Below are positions 22,481 to 35,438 of a stretch of 64,000 nucleotides of DNA, one piece after another. Position 1 is the stretch's first letter. Each line of letters begins with the position of its first letter. The DNA comes from Quillaja saponaria (taxonomy: Eukaryota; Streptophyta; Magnoliopsida; Fabales; Quillajaceae): NCBI GenBank assembly GCA_029379385.1, contig CM055610.1, positions 17,881,422 to 17,945,421 of the forward strand, in the 5' to 3' direction. Below the pieces are notes generated by a model. That model was not told where the DNA came from. It searched no databases and saw only the letters and a program-made list of their open reading frames with translations. Made by a program: the position numbers and the translations under genes.

Positions 22481-23735
22481 ATGTATGTGAATATTAGCTA
22501 GATAGACATGCTATATCAATAGCTTCATAGTCATATTCAATATTGTATGTAGCAGGATCACTATACTATCTCTACCATCCATTTCTCTTTTCAGAATTCT
22601 TATTTTTTTGAGTGCATGAAAACCCTAACCTCTAATATACACACAAGGATTGAAATTGTAATGGAAATTAAGAATTAGATGTCTTTTGACTGACATTAAT
22701 ATCATGAATTCTAGACTACATTAATGTCTGAAAATCACAATGTTAACTCACAAATTTGATAGGCCGTTTAAAGGTAATTAATTTAATTAGTGACACATCT
22801 AAATATATATATGTGTGTGTTTTTCTTCCAAATCTTACTTGCTGTTTTTTTTTTCTGGTGAATTTCATTGGTTCTAGATTCACATAATTAATTTCTAAAT
22901 TATTAATATATAGCCAATTATAGTTGTTTGATTCATATATAAACCCAAACCAAACCAAAACTAAAAAAATCCTTCTTCCCTCTCTTCTTCTTTTACTTTT
23001 CAAGCAATTAAATTTTAGTACAGCAAAAGAAAAGAAGGATGTGATACTACAATCTAACTCTGTTTTCAAAGAATACAACTAGTATTTAGGATATTATCTA
23101 ATATCTAATAAAATCTCATATTTCTTGAACACACTAAATAATTTTTGCAGCACTCTGCTAGTGGGTTTACCTTTTTCCTTATCTTTTGATCATTTGTTGC
23201 TACCAAGTGCTGACTGGGCAGATTTCTAGTTGGAAAAATGAGTTGCCAGGCATGTATATATAACTATTGAAGAAGTTCTATGAAAAACATGATCATGATT
23301 CATATGACAACCAGTTACTAGAACAACTGATAATTCACCGGACTTCAACCTATGAAAGTCTCAACTAAACCAGCAAATATCTACTCTAGTTAATTACAAC
23401 ATCAAGTGCATGTGAGCGTGGAAGAGAGAAGGAGAGGGAGAAAGAGAGATTCATTCATGTCAAAACATGTTTATTAATTAATCATATACTAATACAAACT
23501 ACATCAGTGATTCAGTATCATCTGGAGTAAGCATAAAACTTATAATATTATATATATCAAGAGGCTGCTAGCTTACAATATATGCAGCTTCTCCATTTAA
23601 ATAATATTTGCTCCATGTTATTGCTATTATCTTGGCTGAGAAAGTTGCATTATGCATGCTTTTCAACACCGAACATATATATCTTCAGCCCTCTATGAAG
23701 CATTTTATAATTATCAACTCATAATGCCAAAGCAA
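22481..23735. other. Intergenic, 3' side of the small acidic gene
   Basis: AT-rich with no supported coding frame. The part from about 23460 to 23735 is probably the 3' untranslated region of the small gene that ends at 23736. Confidence 0.3.
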
Positions 23736-23900
23736 CTATGCTGCGGGTGCTACATCGATCACCTTGTCATCGTCATCATCATCACCATCACCTTCGTTTT
23801 CGATATAGAAATTGCCAAAAACTCCTGTTGAAACCCAGTTATCCTTGGGTAGGACAACCAACTTGGAAAATCCAGGTTTGATGCTTTCAGAAATCACCAT
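23736..23900 (-). CDS. Small acidic protein, 54 residues, unknown function
   Basis: An intact 55-codon frame on the minus strand, from ATG at 23898-23900 to TAG at 23736-23738. The product begins MVISESIKPGFSKLVVLP, continues DNWVSTGVFGNFYIENEG, then has a run of six aspartates within EGDGDDDDDD, and ends KVIDVAPAA. There is no signal peptide or membrane segment. A perfect TATAAATA lies about 95 bp upstream of the ATG, which allows a leader of roughly 60 nt without any other ATG. I do not recognise the family. The acidic tail could bind metal ions or basic partners, which is speculation. The balanced composition and the promoter argue for a real gene. Alternatively it is the last exon of a longer gene, but no upstream exon was seen. 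Confidence 0.5.
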   Translation of the reverse strand: MVISESIKPGFSKLVVLPKDNWVSTGVFGNFYIENEGDGDDDDDDKVIDVAPAA

Positions 23901-23994
23901 ATTGTATAATATATATCACACAAAGTGGCAAAAAAAAAACTATAGAATTGAGGAAACAAGAACTTTTATGACTGATGAAGTCATGGAGTCTCAT

Positions 23995-24002
23995 TATTTA
24001 TA
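23995..24002 (-). promoter_or_regulatory. TATA box of the small acidic gene
   Basis: Reads TATAAATA on the minus strand, the ideal plant TATA sequence, upstream of the ATG at 23900. Transcription would start near 23965. Confidence 0.5.
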
Positions 24003-25478
24003 ACCAGAAAAACATGGCAGATGGCACTTTCAGCTAAATATTCCAAATCTTGATATAATTACCTTTCTATGGTTTGTTCTTTTGATTTTATTTTCTTGTC
24101 AGGTTATGTCATTCGATTGTTTATTGGGTGTTAAAAGAGAAATTGATGACATGGTTGCCCTAGTCTCCATACATTTTTCTTAAATGGCCTTGTGAGGGCC
24201 CATACTTGAGCAAGTCTCATGGCTGGTTGCTGCAGTACACAATCTACATGTGGAAACAGTAGTCCTTACACACTTTTGAGTTCTACTTTCACATGCATTA
24301 CCTTACAGGCTGGATATACTATAAAAATCTTACAAAAGGTGAATAACATTGATGCAAAGAGGCATATTTTTGTTTGAGTTTTGTTCATTGTTCAATTTTT
24401 TAAATGATTTTGGCCCTAAATTAAAGAGAGACTTTGCAATAGGCATGTGTTCCTTTGTATGATTGAAAGTTTCCACTCAGTTCTTAATCATATTTAATGT
24501 AGGAGTATATATATTTAAGCAATATGCATGATATATATAATAAATGTTAAAGATGTTTTAGTCTGTCTTTTTAATCTAATCATGCAATATAGTGGAAGTA
24601 GTAGAGTATAGCTATTTAGGTAATCACTTGTCTTTGCCGAACCAAGTCACGCTGAGTTTTGTAAATTGTGGTAGAAGACACACACATATATATATATCTA
24701 GAGAAGATGGCAAATGAGATGGGATTTGTTTTAGAAAGACTCTATGATGATTAGTAGATATTCAATGTTAAAGAAATTAAAATTAAAGAGAACCGTAGTA
24801 GAAGAGAATAATCCGCATAATGTGGTAGCTTAATATTGTACACTAAGTTTAAGAATCAAATATTTATGCATGTAAAATGTTATGAGTTTACGACCATTCG
24901 TGAAAACATAAACATAAATGTTACAACCACTAATTAAATATATTTCAACTTTGTAAATATATTTTATATAAAAATTGTATATTTAAACAAAAATATACCA
25001 ATTAATAATTATTAGTAATGAAAAATACAATGAATTTTATTTCATTAAAAGAGTTGATTTGATTTTTAAAAATTCATTTTCCATATAGAGTTTTTGTTTG
25101 GACTTTGTGAGAATTTAGGATGACTTGAACTTATAGTTATATGCTATTAGTCCAATCAAAACCCTGGACCAATCATGCAGAAAAGGCAAAAAAATTCCAA
25201 GATAACAAAATTAATTAGACATTGCATTTTAATTCTAGCTTCCCAATAAACTTGTCATCGCACGCAGCCACCAACAATGGCTTTTCTAGATCTGAAACAT
25301 AAAACCATCACCAAGACATGACAAAATCAACAAATTTACCGATAAATTACTAGTTTCCATTAATTTTGACCAAAACATAAATCATTTGGCCAAAATGATT
25401 GAATATCAAAATTTAACAGCTATTTTGTTTTTGTAAATTACAAAATCGATAAATATCATCTGTATCATCCTATACATG
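24003..25478. other. Intergenic, no gene seen
   Basis: AT-rich DNA with no supported frame and no recognised element other than the promoter side of the small acidic gene. Confidence 0.35.
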
Positions 25479-25938
25479 TAGGGGTGTCAACGAGCCGAGC
25501 TTTAGGCAAGCTTGAGCTCATCTCAGGCTCGCGAGCAAATATTCAAGCTCGGCTTGGCTTTTTAAGGGCTCTTGAAAATGTTGTAGGAGTGTTAACGAGC
25601 CGAGCTTTAGGCTCGTTTCATTTTAAGTTAGCTCAAGCTGAACTCAAGACTACTTAGTAATTATTTGTGTAAATTACCACTAAACCAAGTAACAATTTAT
25701 ATTAGTTTTTTGTATATCAATAGATTTATTATAAATGTATATATAAATAATAATAAATTTATTAAATAATATTAAATGAGCTAGCTCACAAGTCGAGTTT
25801 TGGAAAGATTGAACTGAGCTCATTTTACTAAACGAGCTCAAGATCAGCTCGTTTAAAAAATGAGCCGAACTTAATCCGAACTCTGAACGAGTAACTGACT
25901 AGCAATTCACGAGTTAGCTCGACTTATTGTCACCCCTA
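25479..25938. mobile_element. hAT-like non-autonomous element, about 460 bp
   Basis: Begins TAGGGGTGTCAACGAGCCGA and ends CTCGACTTATTGTCACCCCTA, so both ends carry the inverted pair TAGGGGTG / CACCCCTA, as in many plant hAT elements. The flanks tatacatg and ggtacatg agree at 6 of 8 positions, consistent with an old 8-bp target duplication. Inside, aacgagccgagctttaggc occurs twice (about 25489 and 25594), and further gagct-rich repeats extend inwards from both ends. No transposase frame is present. Confidence 0.75.
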
Positions 25939-27746
25939 GGTACATGACGATATTTAATTCCTTAATATAGAGCAATTTTTGAGTTTTTGAGTTTCTTTAC
26001 CCGCTAGACCTATTCAAATATATTAACGTTTTTTCATTATGTAATTGTATAATATATTTAGGACAGTGATATGCGAACGACTAAAAAACTACTAGGTATA
26101 CGAAATGGACCCATCTTTCTTGAAAAAGGCAAAACGACCTATTCTTTTTTGGTTATACTTTGTGCTTTTTTTTTTCTTTCTTTCAAGCTCACAGTATTTT
26201 CTCTTTCTATCTCTTTATCTCCTCTCCAAAACTATTGATCAAGAATCTACAATGGAACAATCTTTCCAAATCAATTCACTTCCATTATTTCTTTCATAAG
26301 CACAAGTGCACTACATTGGCAAAGAAAATAGGTTGGATGCTTAAATTAGAGTAGTAGCAAAGCAGGGCAGCACAAAGTAGAGGCTAAAAAGGGTATTACT
26401 ATGGCAGGCGTTGCAGAAGAGCTATAAATTCTGGTGTCTTTTTAATACTTGAAAACACTATAAAGTGAGGGATGAAATGAATTGAAAGTGTGATTAATGT
26501 TTCCTCAACAGTGTTCGACGAATGCCCTCAACCAACTAGCTGCAGCAATTACTCATTTCCCAACTACAACACAGTTGCAGCAAACACCAACTTGCTTTTT
26601 GAGAACAAAAATTACAAACAAATACATACACACATAGACCAAAGAGAGAAGACTTTTAAAGGAAAAGCAAAATTACAATGAACCAGAGAAGAAAAACTGA
26701 TTTCTTTTTTTTTCTTCATTATTTTCTCGTAATTCCACACATTCAAAGTACAACAAGACAACACCCACACTATTATATTCAACAAAAAGTCGTAATACTA
26801 CTTCTAAGATATTGTTCCAATTTTGGACAATTCTAGATTTGTCAAATCTTAAGCCAAAGAGCGATCTTGTTTCTGATATAAATTTTCAGTCACAATTAAG
26901 GCCTAGCTCAGATTTAGAGTTAGTAAAAAGATGGTTGGTTTTTTCTCATTATGCAGAGGAGGAGAAGAAGGAACAAGAAATCAAAGCAATAACAACCCAC
27001 CTATTGAATATCTATGCTTATGAGAGAAATAATGGAAGTGAATTGGTTAAGAAAAGTTGTGCCATTGTTGGAACTCGGTGTAGCTGTTTCAACTTTGAAG
27101 CAACTTGGGTTCCTGGTCAGTATTTTGAGAGAGGAAGATTGACAGAAAAAATATGTGAACTTGAAAAAAAAAATCAAAAGAGAGAGAAAAAAAAATAAAA
27201 TAGTAGAACTGTTTACTTTTACAAGGAAGGTGGGCCCATTTTGTATACCTAGTAGTTTTGAGGCGTTCACATAACACTGCCCTATATTTACTATGGATAA
27301 TTTTGATTTAGTTTTATATTTTGCATGAATTGGGCTATGTAACATAATTTGGACCAACATAAAGTCGAACCCAAGAGAACTGGCATCGAATGAAACTGAA
27401 ATGTGGCTCCCTCGTTGTTGCCTTTTGTAAGTTTTACTACGCCAGTGGCTCTGCCAGCTCGCTCTTCTCCTTAAGGGCCTCGAGAAAAAATTGACATCAC
27501 CCAAGACCCTGATTCGCCAATCTGTGTTCTTAGGATAACCCAATCCTGATGTGAAAAGCGAAGAGTACAGCAGGATTCGATTTGCTGGTAACTTTGCTTG
27601 TACTCAAACCTTTACATGTTTCGGTTCCTCCTAGAAATTTATTTGATTTATGGTCAAAATCGAAACTTTTCTGGTGGGTCTTTTTCAAAGAGTGATAAGC
27701 ATTGTAGCAATGAACGAGTTTTTTTTTTGGGTTTAGGTGTTCAATT
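25939..27746. other. Intergenic and promoter side of the pseudouridine synthase copy
   Basis: No supported gene. Frames of up to 180 codons occur on both strands but show no family features and mutually overlap. A pyrimidine-rich acceptor (gggtttag) at about 27730-27737 suggests a leader intron before the ATG at 27747. Confidence 0.3.
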
Positions 27747-30700
27747 ATGTGGAGCAACAACCGGTGCCAAAGGGTGTTGGTTGCTGTGAGACATTACTCT
27801 AGAATTTCTCCTCCACGACCCGTTTGTGTTGAACCAGTCATCAGGGTGACCAACAATGTTTCCCACTTGGACTCTCCCAAGGAAGGTCCTAAACCCAGGC
27901 AGTTTCTCTCATTGCTTTCCTTTCCTGGTCACCCATTGCCTGGAAAGAACTCAGATGGTGTTCCTGGGAAGCATGCTCGTGTGACAGCTATCAGTTGGGT
28001 TAAGTATTACTTTGACGAAATCTGGGAGGTAATTCAGTCCCATTTCAATAAGGGCCTTGTGAGAACCCGGTGTCCTTTTTTATATATTCATTTTATTTAT
28101 TACTACATGCTGTGTATGTTCATTTATTATGTAATCATATTGTTTACTATCGTACTATTGTTATTTTGTGATCATTTTACAAACATTGCTAGAAGTAGTT
28201 CGATTGGTCCACCCTCTCCAAAAAAGTAAAAAAACAGAAAGAGGTAACAGAATGGAGAAAGAAAAATTGCATAAGGGATTAGTGTCCTATAGTCAGTCAC
28301 AGCAAAATCATATTGTGCTTGAAGCTGAAGTTTAATTCTTTTTTAATGTATCACAACTTGCCCAAGATTTCAGAGGCAAGTTACACTCTATACAAGCAAC
28401 ATAGTGAGAAAGACAGTGTCAGACTATGTAACATGTTTTCTACTTTTCTAGTATGATTATGTAATATACTTGTAGAAAGAAAGCTGAATAGGATGGTTCA
28501 TGGAGGCACTTCGGAAAACTAATTGTTTCTTCAAGGAATAATGCCTTGCTGTACTGAAAAAAGTTTATGAATTATGATTTTTTTGTTGTTATGCATGCAA
28601 GGACGCAAATCTCATGTTCTATTTGTTGAAAATAGGATTAAAAAGTTGAGCAATTTTACTTCGACATGACATGTCTGTCTTTTATAGGATTAGAAACTGT
28701 GGACAATAAGTGCACTAAGCTTTACTTATTTTTTCCTTCTAGGTCCAGATGGAAGACCAAATCTCTGACAACTCTTCTATTGAAAAGAAAGGAAAAACAA
28801 AGTCCATGAGAAAGGTACTGATGCTTTGTGTTTAAGTTTACAAAGTATGCTATAAATAGTGCCCCCCACCCCCCTCCAAAAAAAAAAATAATAATAAAAT
28901 AAACTTTCTCTTGCTGTATTTCCTTTTATATCGGTCTACTACATATGATTTAAGTTTAAAATTACAATTATACAGCTCACCTACAGATTAAGCCTAATGA
29001 GGTGATGGCGGCAGGAGCAAAAGTTTATGTGCCTGTATCCATTGCCGAGACTAGAATTTCCAAAAGATACGATACTGTTCCAAGTGGAACACTATATCCG
29101 AATGCTAATGAAATTGAGTACTTGCAAGGGCTTGTGAAATACAAGGCATGTATTATGTCAAACCCCTACTTGGTTTATATTGATGTTATTTGGAGGGTAT
29201 TAGTGTATAGAACCTGCCTTTGATACTTTGATTGCATAGTTATTTTGTCTGATTGAAGCAATAGTTCAATGTATTGCTATTTCTGATTTTGTTGTTTAAT
29301 TCCAGGATTCTGCTATAATTGTGCTAAATAAACCTCCAAAATAATGTCTTTGTAGGCCATAATTTCTTTTTTAGTTACATTGATAAATAATCCTTGTATT
29401 GTATAAATAGCATAAATGTGTCTAAAATCAGAAATTTGGTGCAATGTAAACAATTACAATAAAGAATTCAGTTTATTGTTTGCTTTAGAATTCTTTGCAT
29501 CGTGTGGAAGAAATTGATAGCTTTATTGGTTTTTGTTTATGTTTGCTACTCGTCCATAAGTTTTGTCAGGTTCACCGTCTTGACAGAGAGAGCAGCAGCC
29601 TAATGGGGAGAACAAAAGAAAGTGTATCTTACCTGCAGTGGTTGTTCAGCGATATAAATAAAGCAAAATCATCCTGTTAAGTACTCATTTATGTATACTG
29701 CTGATTGCTCTGCATGTTGCGGAAGTAATACATGTTGGCAACTTTAGGTGTGGAATGATGCGTGTGAAGCTACATATCAAAGGTATTAGGCGTTGGTCAT
29801 AGGCTGTCCCAAAGAAAGGGCAGGCGTAATTTCTGCTCCTCTTTCAAAGGTTTTCTCCCTTCATCTGTGTGCAGCTGTTTGTTATAAGAGTTCTGTGACT
29901 CTGTATGTGTGGGTGCACATGTATGCATTTGTCAAAAGTATTTCTGTCCGCCATTATTTGACTTGGTTTTACTTCTACCTTTACATAGGTGCTTCTGAAT
30001 GAGGGGAAGACGGGAGAGGGTCATGTTGGCCAATCAATCAGGTTTAGAAGCTTCCCAAGAGGCTATAACTGAATATAGGGTTATTGGTCCAACAATAAAT
30101 GGGTGCTCATGGATTGAGCTATGTCCACTTACTTATCAGAAGCATCAGGTAGCCTGAAAGCAGCTCCCCCACCCCTTCCCTTGGCCTCAGTTTCTTATAT
30201 GGGAGATAGGAGTGAAGTGGCGAAGGGAAAAAATAGATGGATAGAATTTTCATATACCTCGTTGACAAAGTTAGTTTGTTTCATTTATCCCCAATTGAAA
30301 TCTGATTCATCCCTGATCATGACTCCTATTTTTGCTATCTTATTTTGACAGTTCACTGTGGGAATCTTATTAAACAAATGACTTTGACAGTGAAAGTCAT
30401 AAAGCTACCACTAGATTACAGGACCACACTCCATTGTATTGGAAAGTACTATATGGTTATTTAGATTCAATGACCAGTAAATTGCATGTATCCTATGCAA
30501 TAAATGAACTATTGAAAGCTTTCCAGTTTCAACTATCACTAGTTCCTTATAATGTCATAATCAGCATAACACAAAGGACAGTTGGGATAAGATTATCTTG
30601 AGTGTTAAAATTTAATATCTTGTATATTTTTGTCAAATTATTCAAGAAAATCTAAAGGATTTTTATTAAAGTAAAGAATGTTGTGTGCGGACTTAACTTT

Positions 30701-30997
30701 TTATTACCGTTATATGTTTTATGTGCTGATGTGCTAGGGCGTCCTATTTTGTGCTGTACAGCTACGGGTCCATTGTTCTGAAGCACTTGGCACACCAATT
30801 GTGGGTGACTACAAATATGGTTGGTTTGTGCACCGGAGATGGCGACAGATGCCCTTGTACTTCCTAACATTGCCAAGTTTCTGCATATTTTGAATCAAAA
30901 TTCAGCACCACACCCCTCCCAGAGCTCAAAACCAGATCTCCTTCGATTCATTGCATCAATGCCTATGCATACGAAATTCAGCTGGAATTTAATGTAA
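27747..30997 (+). pseudogene. Pseudogene of mitochondrial RNA pseudouridine synthase 3 (RluA family)
   Basis: Recognisable exons: 27747-28058, 28743-28814, 28988-29144, 29306-29344, 29571-29680, 29748-29849, 29989-30148 and 30762-30997. They match the Arabidopsis At1g78910 type: HPLPGKNS, RVTAISWVKYYFDEIW, ISKRYDTVPSGTLYPNA, DSAIIVLNKPPK, VHRLDRES, GCPKERAGVISAPLSKV, INGCSWIEL, LRVHCSEALGTPIVGDYKYG and VLPNIAKFLH. Lesions: TAA straight after NKPPK; the exon between NKPPK and RLVHRLD is not found; two residues of the TSGLLV motif are gone; TAA at the end of the 29571 exon; TAG for the Trp of YWALVIG at 29787-29789; a frame shift in the 29989 exon; and a deletion of roughly 45 codons after RRWRQMP. 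Introns are kept, so it arose by DNA duplication or by decay in place. The family's catalytic Asp (HRLD) is retained, but no full enzyme can be made. Exon 1 is intact and could still be transcribed. Confidence 0.88.
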
Positions 30998-32060
30998 TCA
31001 TATTTAGTATTAGAAATGTATTACGAAATTGAACCGCTAGCTGCCTTATTGTTTTTTATTTATTTATTTCTTTTCCTTTTTCCTGCCCTGTAACTGCAGG
31101 AGACCTAACTCAATAAGGAAATTTTGTATTGCTACTCTTTGTTCTATTTGGTATGCAAGTGGAGTGTTCCAACTTCCACGTCTTCTAGCCCTTCTTTTTT
31201 AACATCTGGAAAGAATTTCTACTAACCCTTTAGTTGGTTGTTCGTTTTCAAAAGCCATAAGAAGGAATATGTTCAAAACTTAAAAAGCTATTAAATCCCT
31301 TCTTGTTCCAATAATACTCGGTATTTGGATATTTTCATAGTTGTGCTCCAATATCCAGGTCCTGGGAAAACAGATTTCGTCAATATAGGACATCATTAAC
31401 AAATTACCACTACCCAAAACTCAGTTGCTTAAACACAATTGCTTACCCAGAAAGGACCTAACTAGGTTCAACATATTGTCAATCATGACATTCAATGACT
31501 GAACTTAGTGGCAGAAGCCGAACATCAGAAACTCACAGCTGATGTTCCACTAGTCCAGCTGCAATTCAAATTTAGCAGTCACTTTGAGAATGGAAGGAAA
31601 AGAGTACTTTCTGGGTACAAATTGGGTGGTGGGTTAAAAGGTTAAGACCACACGTGACATTTTTTTTTAAAAAAAAAATGGGAATTCCAACTGTTGTGGG
31701 AATCTTCAAATTGGTTGCAAAGTAAGATCCCATGAATGCTAAAAGTGCTGTGAGGAAATCCTACAGAAAAATTTATTGATATGCACTAGTCTGGTAGTCC
31801 CCTGTAAACATGAATAAAATCACTTCGGCATCTACAAGAAATTCAGATTATAGAAGTTCATTGGATACAGAAGAAAATTGTAACAAAAAAATCGACCAAT
31901 CCATGGAAGCTGGAGTTCTTCACAGACTACTCTTTTCCCAACAGATTTCAATTATTTTCCATCCCTCAAAAGGATTATGTTCTAAAAACGCATGGTCCAG
32001 CAAGTGAATTTTCACAAAACCTAGTTCTACAAGAAAATCAATTAAAAATAAATACTTAAA
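30998..32060. other. Region between pseudogene and mtACP
   Basis: No supported gene. The part from about 31800 to 32060 is probably the 3' untranslated region of the minus-strand ACP gene. Confidence 0.3.
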
Positions 32061-34602
32061 TTAACCAGCCATCGGATGGTTGTAAATGTACTCAATAGCA
32101 AGATTGCAGGAGTCAATCTTATCAGCTTCCTTGTCTGGGATCTCCAGCTTGAACTCCTCCTCTAGAGCCATTACAATCTCCACATTGTCCAAGCTATCCA
32201 AACCCAAGTCCCTTTGAAAATGTACATCGGGAGTTACCTGCAGAAGTAGAAAGTAGTGTAAATCCAGTACTATATTTCCCCATTTATTGTGTCTTCGTAT
32301 GTGGCGATGTTTGAATTAGAGAAAGGATAATCAACCATACGATATGTTTGAAAAATAACATAAAAAGTAAAAAACTACAAACTAGTAAATGAAGCATTTA
32401 TTTTTAATGTCATTACGGGTAAAGAATGAAGCGGCCAAGTCAATCAGGCAGCAAAAAGTGGGTGATTCTATTATAATTGGAGTCAAGAATCAACATATAA
32501 ATGAATAAGACTCCTATCTGCTAAACTCCAATTAAGCTTACCAGAGCATAAAATCGAATATTGGACTAATTAATTTATCTATGAAACCCTTCACAATAGA
32601 ATCCAACAAAATCTTCAATTATATTGTCAATTATATATTTGCATCTTATAGGAGTCAATATGTTTGTTTAACTCAACTTTCAGCCTCATCTCTAACTTCT
32701 TGTCTCCTTTCATGGAGATCTTTCAGGTTGAAAACTTATGTGCTCTGCCTCTGTGGTAATTGTTGGGGTATGTTGAGCACATTTGATTTGTTTTTTCCCC
32801 CTCTTGACCTATGGAAATTGCATGGATATCTTAATTTCTTGCTGCCACTCAAACTCTTGCAATCTAACAGCCTCAAAATTGTATCTTTTGATCCTTTTTA
32901 AGCCATCGTGCGTCAGTACTCTATAAGAATTATGTTATCTAAATAATGATTAAGGGTTATAGCAAGGACATAGGAGAAATTGATGGACTGACATTGTAAC
33001 ACAATGGTAGATACAATGCACTCAAATGCACAAATAGATGTAAATTGCAAAGCATTTAACATCTACTAATTTTCTTTATGACACGGACACAACATTTCAG
33101 AATACTGTACCAACCTATGAGGGGGATGGGATACTTTGGTAACTTCAGATCTTGAGTTGTTTAGGTACCACAGTTTGAGTGTTTCTATCTCATTCTTGCT
33201 TACATTATGCTAGTCATCATTGGTTGTTTAGAAAGTATTTCTAGACCATACTATTTATCTCCAAAATATGTTTGGACTTAATGAGTGATGACAACATAAA
33301 CGAACCTTTATAGGAAATCAGTAAGGTTTGATTAATAAAATTGCCAGCCAGCCCATTAAACTGCTTTTGGGTTAGACTCCCAGAAGGCCACGGTTAAGTA
33401 CTGAAGTCCTAAGATTTCCATCTGGACACTTACGAAGTGCTCAAAGAAATCCTCACTCAAGAAAAGGAAACAAAAAATAACAAGCTCAGAGAGCCAAATG
33501 AAAAATTGGCCATAAAAATGAAAGCATTCTATTGCCTTATTACACTAAAGATCAAAACTTCTCTCCGTTTTCTTTTTCGCTTAGCTTAGAAGGTGGTCAT
33601 CTCCTCCAAATTATATATCTTCGTCAACAATCAATAAAAATAGAAAAGTACAACTGTACAAGTATTATTGAACAAGACATTGTAGCAGCTGCAGCATTCT
33701 AGGATGTAAAGGGAGCAGCAGTCAGCAAACATCATACAGCACATAGCCAAACTATTAGTAAAAAGATACTAAGAGAGGATGACTATTAATTTTATTCACA
33801 AATGTAAGACAAAGAAAGTTTTAATCCTATTGAACAAGATGGCATCGTATATTAGAGAAATGGAAACCTTATATATCAGGAATCACAGGAAATACAGTGA
33901 CCCATACAATAGCTATCCGCAACGGTATTAAAGAAGAATCTTCTCAATAGAGGCGAGAATTGAAGGGGACAAAAAGTACATATAAATCTTTCAAATTTTG
34001 TCAGCAATGACCTTTAAGAAGACATATGAGAGAAAACTAACACCAGGGGAGGGGGGGAATAAATCTTTCTTAAAATGTTCAAATTTCATCTTCTTTTATA
34101 CAGGAATAAAGTCTTCTGAGCTGAATTACAAAGTAAAATTATATTTTTCAGCTAAGATATTGGTTGTACAACTCAAAAACATTACTTGCCCATTTATTCA
34201 TTTTCCAGTTGCCCAAACAGACACTTACCCAGATGAATAACAGCAATCAACAAACGATTCAGCCAACTAAGAGAGGTAGTCATTTTCTTGTAGCCGCATC
34301 ATTGTTATAAGATTTTGACTCCTCATTTCTATTTTCCCAAATTTTCTAAGCAAATAAAATAGACAAAACCAGAAAGAATGACAAGTAATGAAGGTAATAG
34401 AATCACAGACCTTGGAAGGATCTACTTTGGGAAAGCTCTTTATTACAGAGAGAACTCTCTCGATGACTTCCTGTTTGTCGAGATGATCGTCATGTGAGGA
34501 CATGAACCGGAGGGAACCACTCCATGGCTGTGACTTTCCGATTAGGTATAGGCTTTGAACTGGAACTCGAACATGGCGGAGTATGGCTGCTCTCAAAGCC
34601 AT
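32061..34602 (-). CDS. mtACP1: Mitochondrial acyl carrier protein, complete
   Basis: Carries acyl chains on phosphopantetheine for mitochondrial fatty acid and lipoate synthesis and is also linked to respiratory complex I. Two coding exons on the minus strand, 34411-34602 (64 codons) and 32061-32237 (59 codons), give 122 residues, the family's usual precursor length. The N-terminus [16 protein letters not shown] is basic and amphipathic, as in mitochondrial presequences, and is followed by [12 protein letters not shown]. The attachment site is the Ser of LGLDSLD (about residue 79). [19 protein letters not shown] completes the four-helix ACP fold. The sequence is nearest to Arabidopsis mtACP1 by recollection. 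The intron is 2.17 kb and holds nothing I could assign. Confidence 0.96.
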
Positions 34603-35438
34603 TTTTTTCTCTCTCTCTCTCTCTCCCTCGCCCCCACTCTCACGCTGTCTGCGTATGGACTCTTCGGAAGGGAAAACTCAAACTAAAACCAAAAGAGTGG
34701 AAAATGAAAGGATTAAGTAGTTGCCTTTTTAAGCATCTTTTTACTATTACCTCAACTAAAGTACTCAGGTTAATCTCTCTAACAGAGTAAACCATTTTCA
34801 AATTACAAGACAGTTTTTTTTTTTTTGATATGATTTTCTTTGAATTTTTAAGACTGAGCTATTGGATGGCCTCTAGGATTTCACATGGGATCATATTCTT
34901 CTTTATTAAAAAGATCATATACTAAATAATTTATATCGATAGACTCAAATAAATTTTTAACATCTATCACTGATGAGAATTTTTGATTCTATCACAGGCC
35001 TGGCCTGACCTAAATAGACACCAAATTAGCTAGTTGGGTCCAAAAATAAGTAACATAGATATAAATATCTTACGGGCTTGAACCTGGACAAGACCTGTCT
35101 TGCTCTAATAATTCTTCTCAAACTTTCTGCAAAAGCTTTTTTTTTTTTTTCTTTTTTTTTTTCTTTCTTTTCTCGTTTCACCATTCAAAAATGAGAAACA
35201 TAATTGTAGAAGAGCACAACTTGCAATAGAGACCCTTAAAAATCAAGTAGCAAAATGGAGAATATACATCTACAGCTTATATGAATTCATAAACATTCTA
35301 CAAATGAAAAATAAATGTCCATCAGGTTCTATCAGAAGAATATTTCCTTATTCTACTTATTATCTTCATCCATGCGCCATTGCCATTGAAAGTGAGAGAT
35401 GGGAACAGAAAATTCAGACTTTATGCATTTAAATGAAT
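34603..35438. other. mtACP promoter and reticulon 3' region
   Basis: CT repeats (34603-34625) form the mtACP leader. Long T runs lie at 35134-35162. No gene seen. Confidence 0.35.

Noticed and set aside
26490..26681. Frame containing VFDECPQPTS that recalls PPR proteins (VFDEMPQ)
   Set aside because: The likeness covers only a few residues, with no repeated 35-residue unit around it.
26812..27198. 128-codon plus-strand frame starting MFQFWTILDLSN
   Set aside because: It overlaps a 180-codon minus frame, shows no family motif, ends in a Lys-rich low-complexity run and has no sign of splice context or promoter. Chance frame.
27001..27543. 180-codon minus-strand frame
   Set aside because: Phe-rich low-complexity segments and no recognised domain; it is mutually exclusive with the plus-strand frame.
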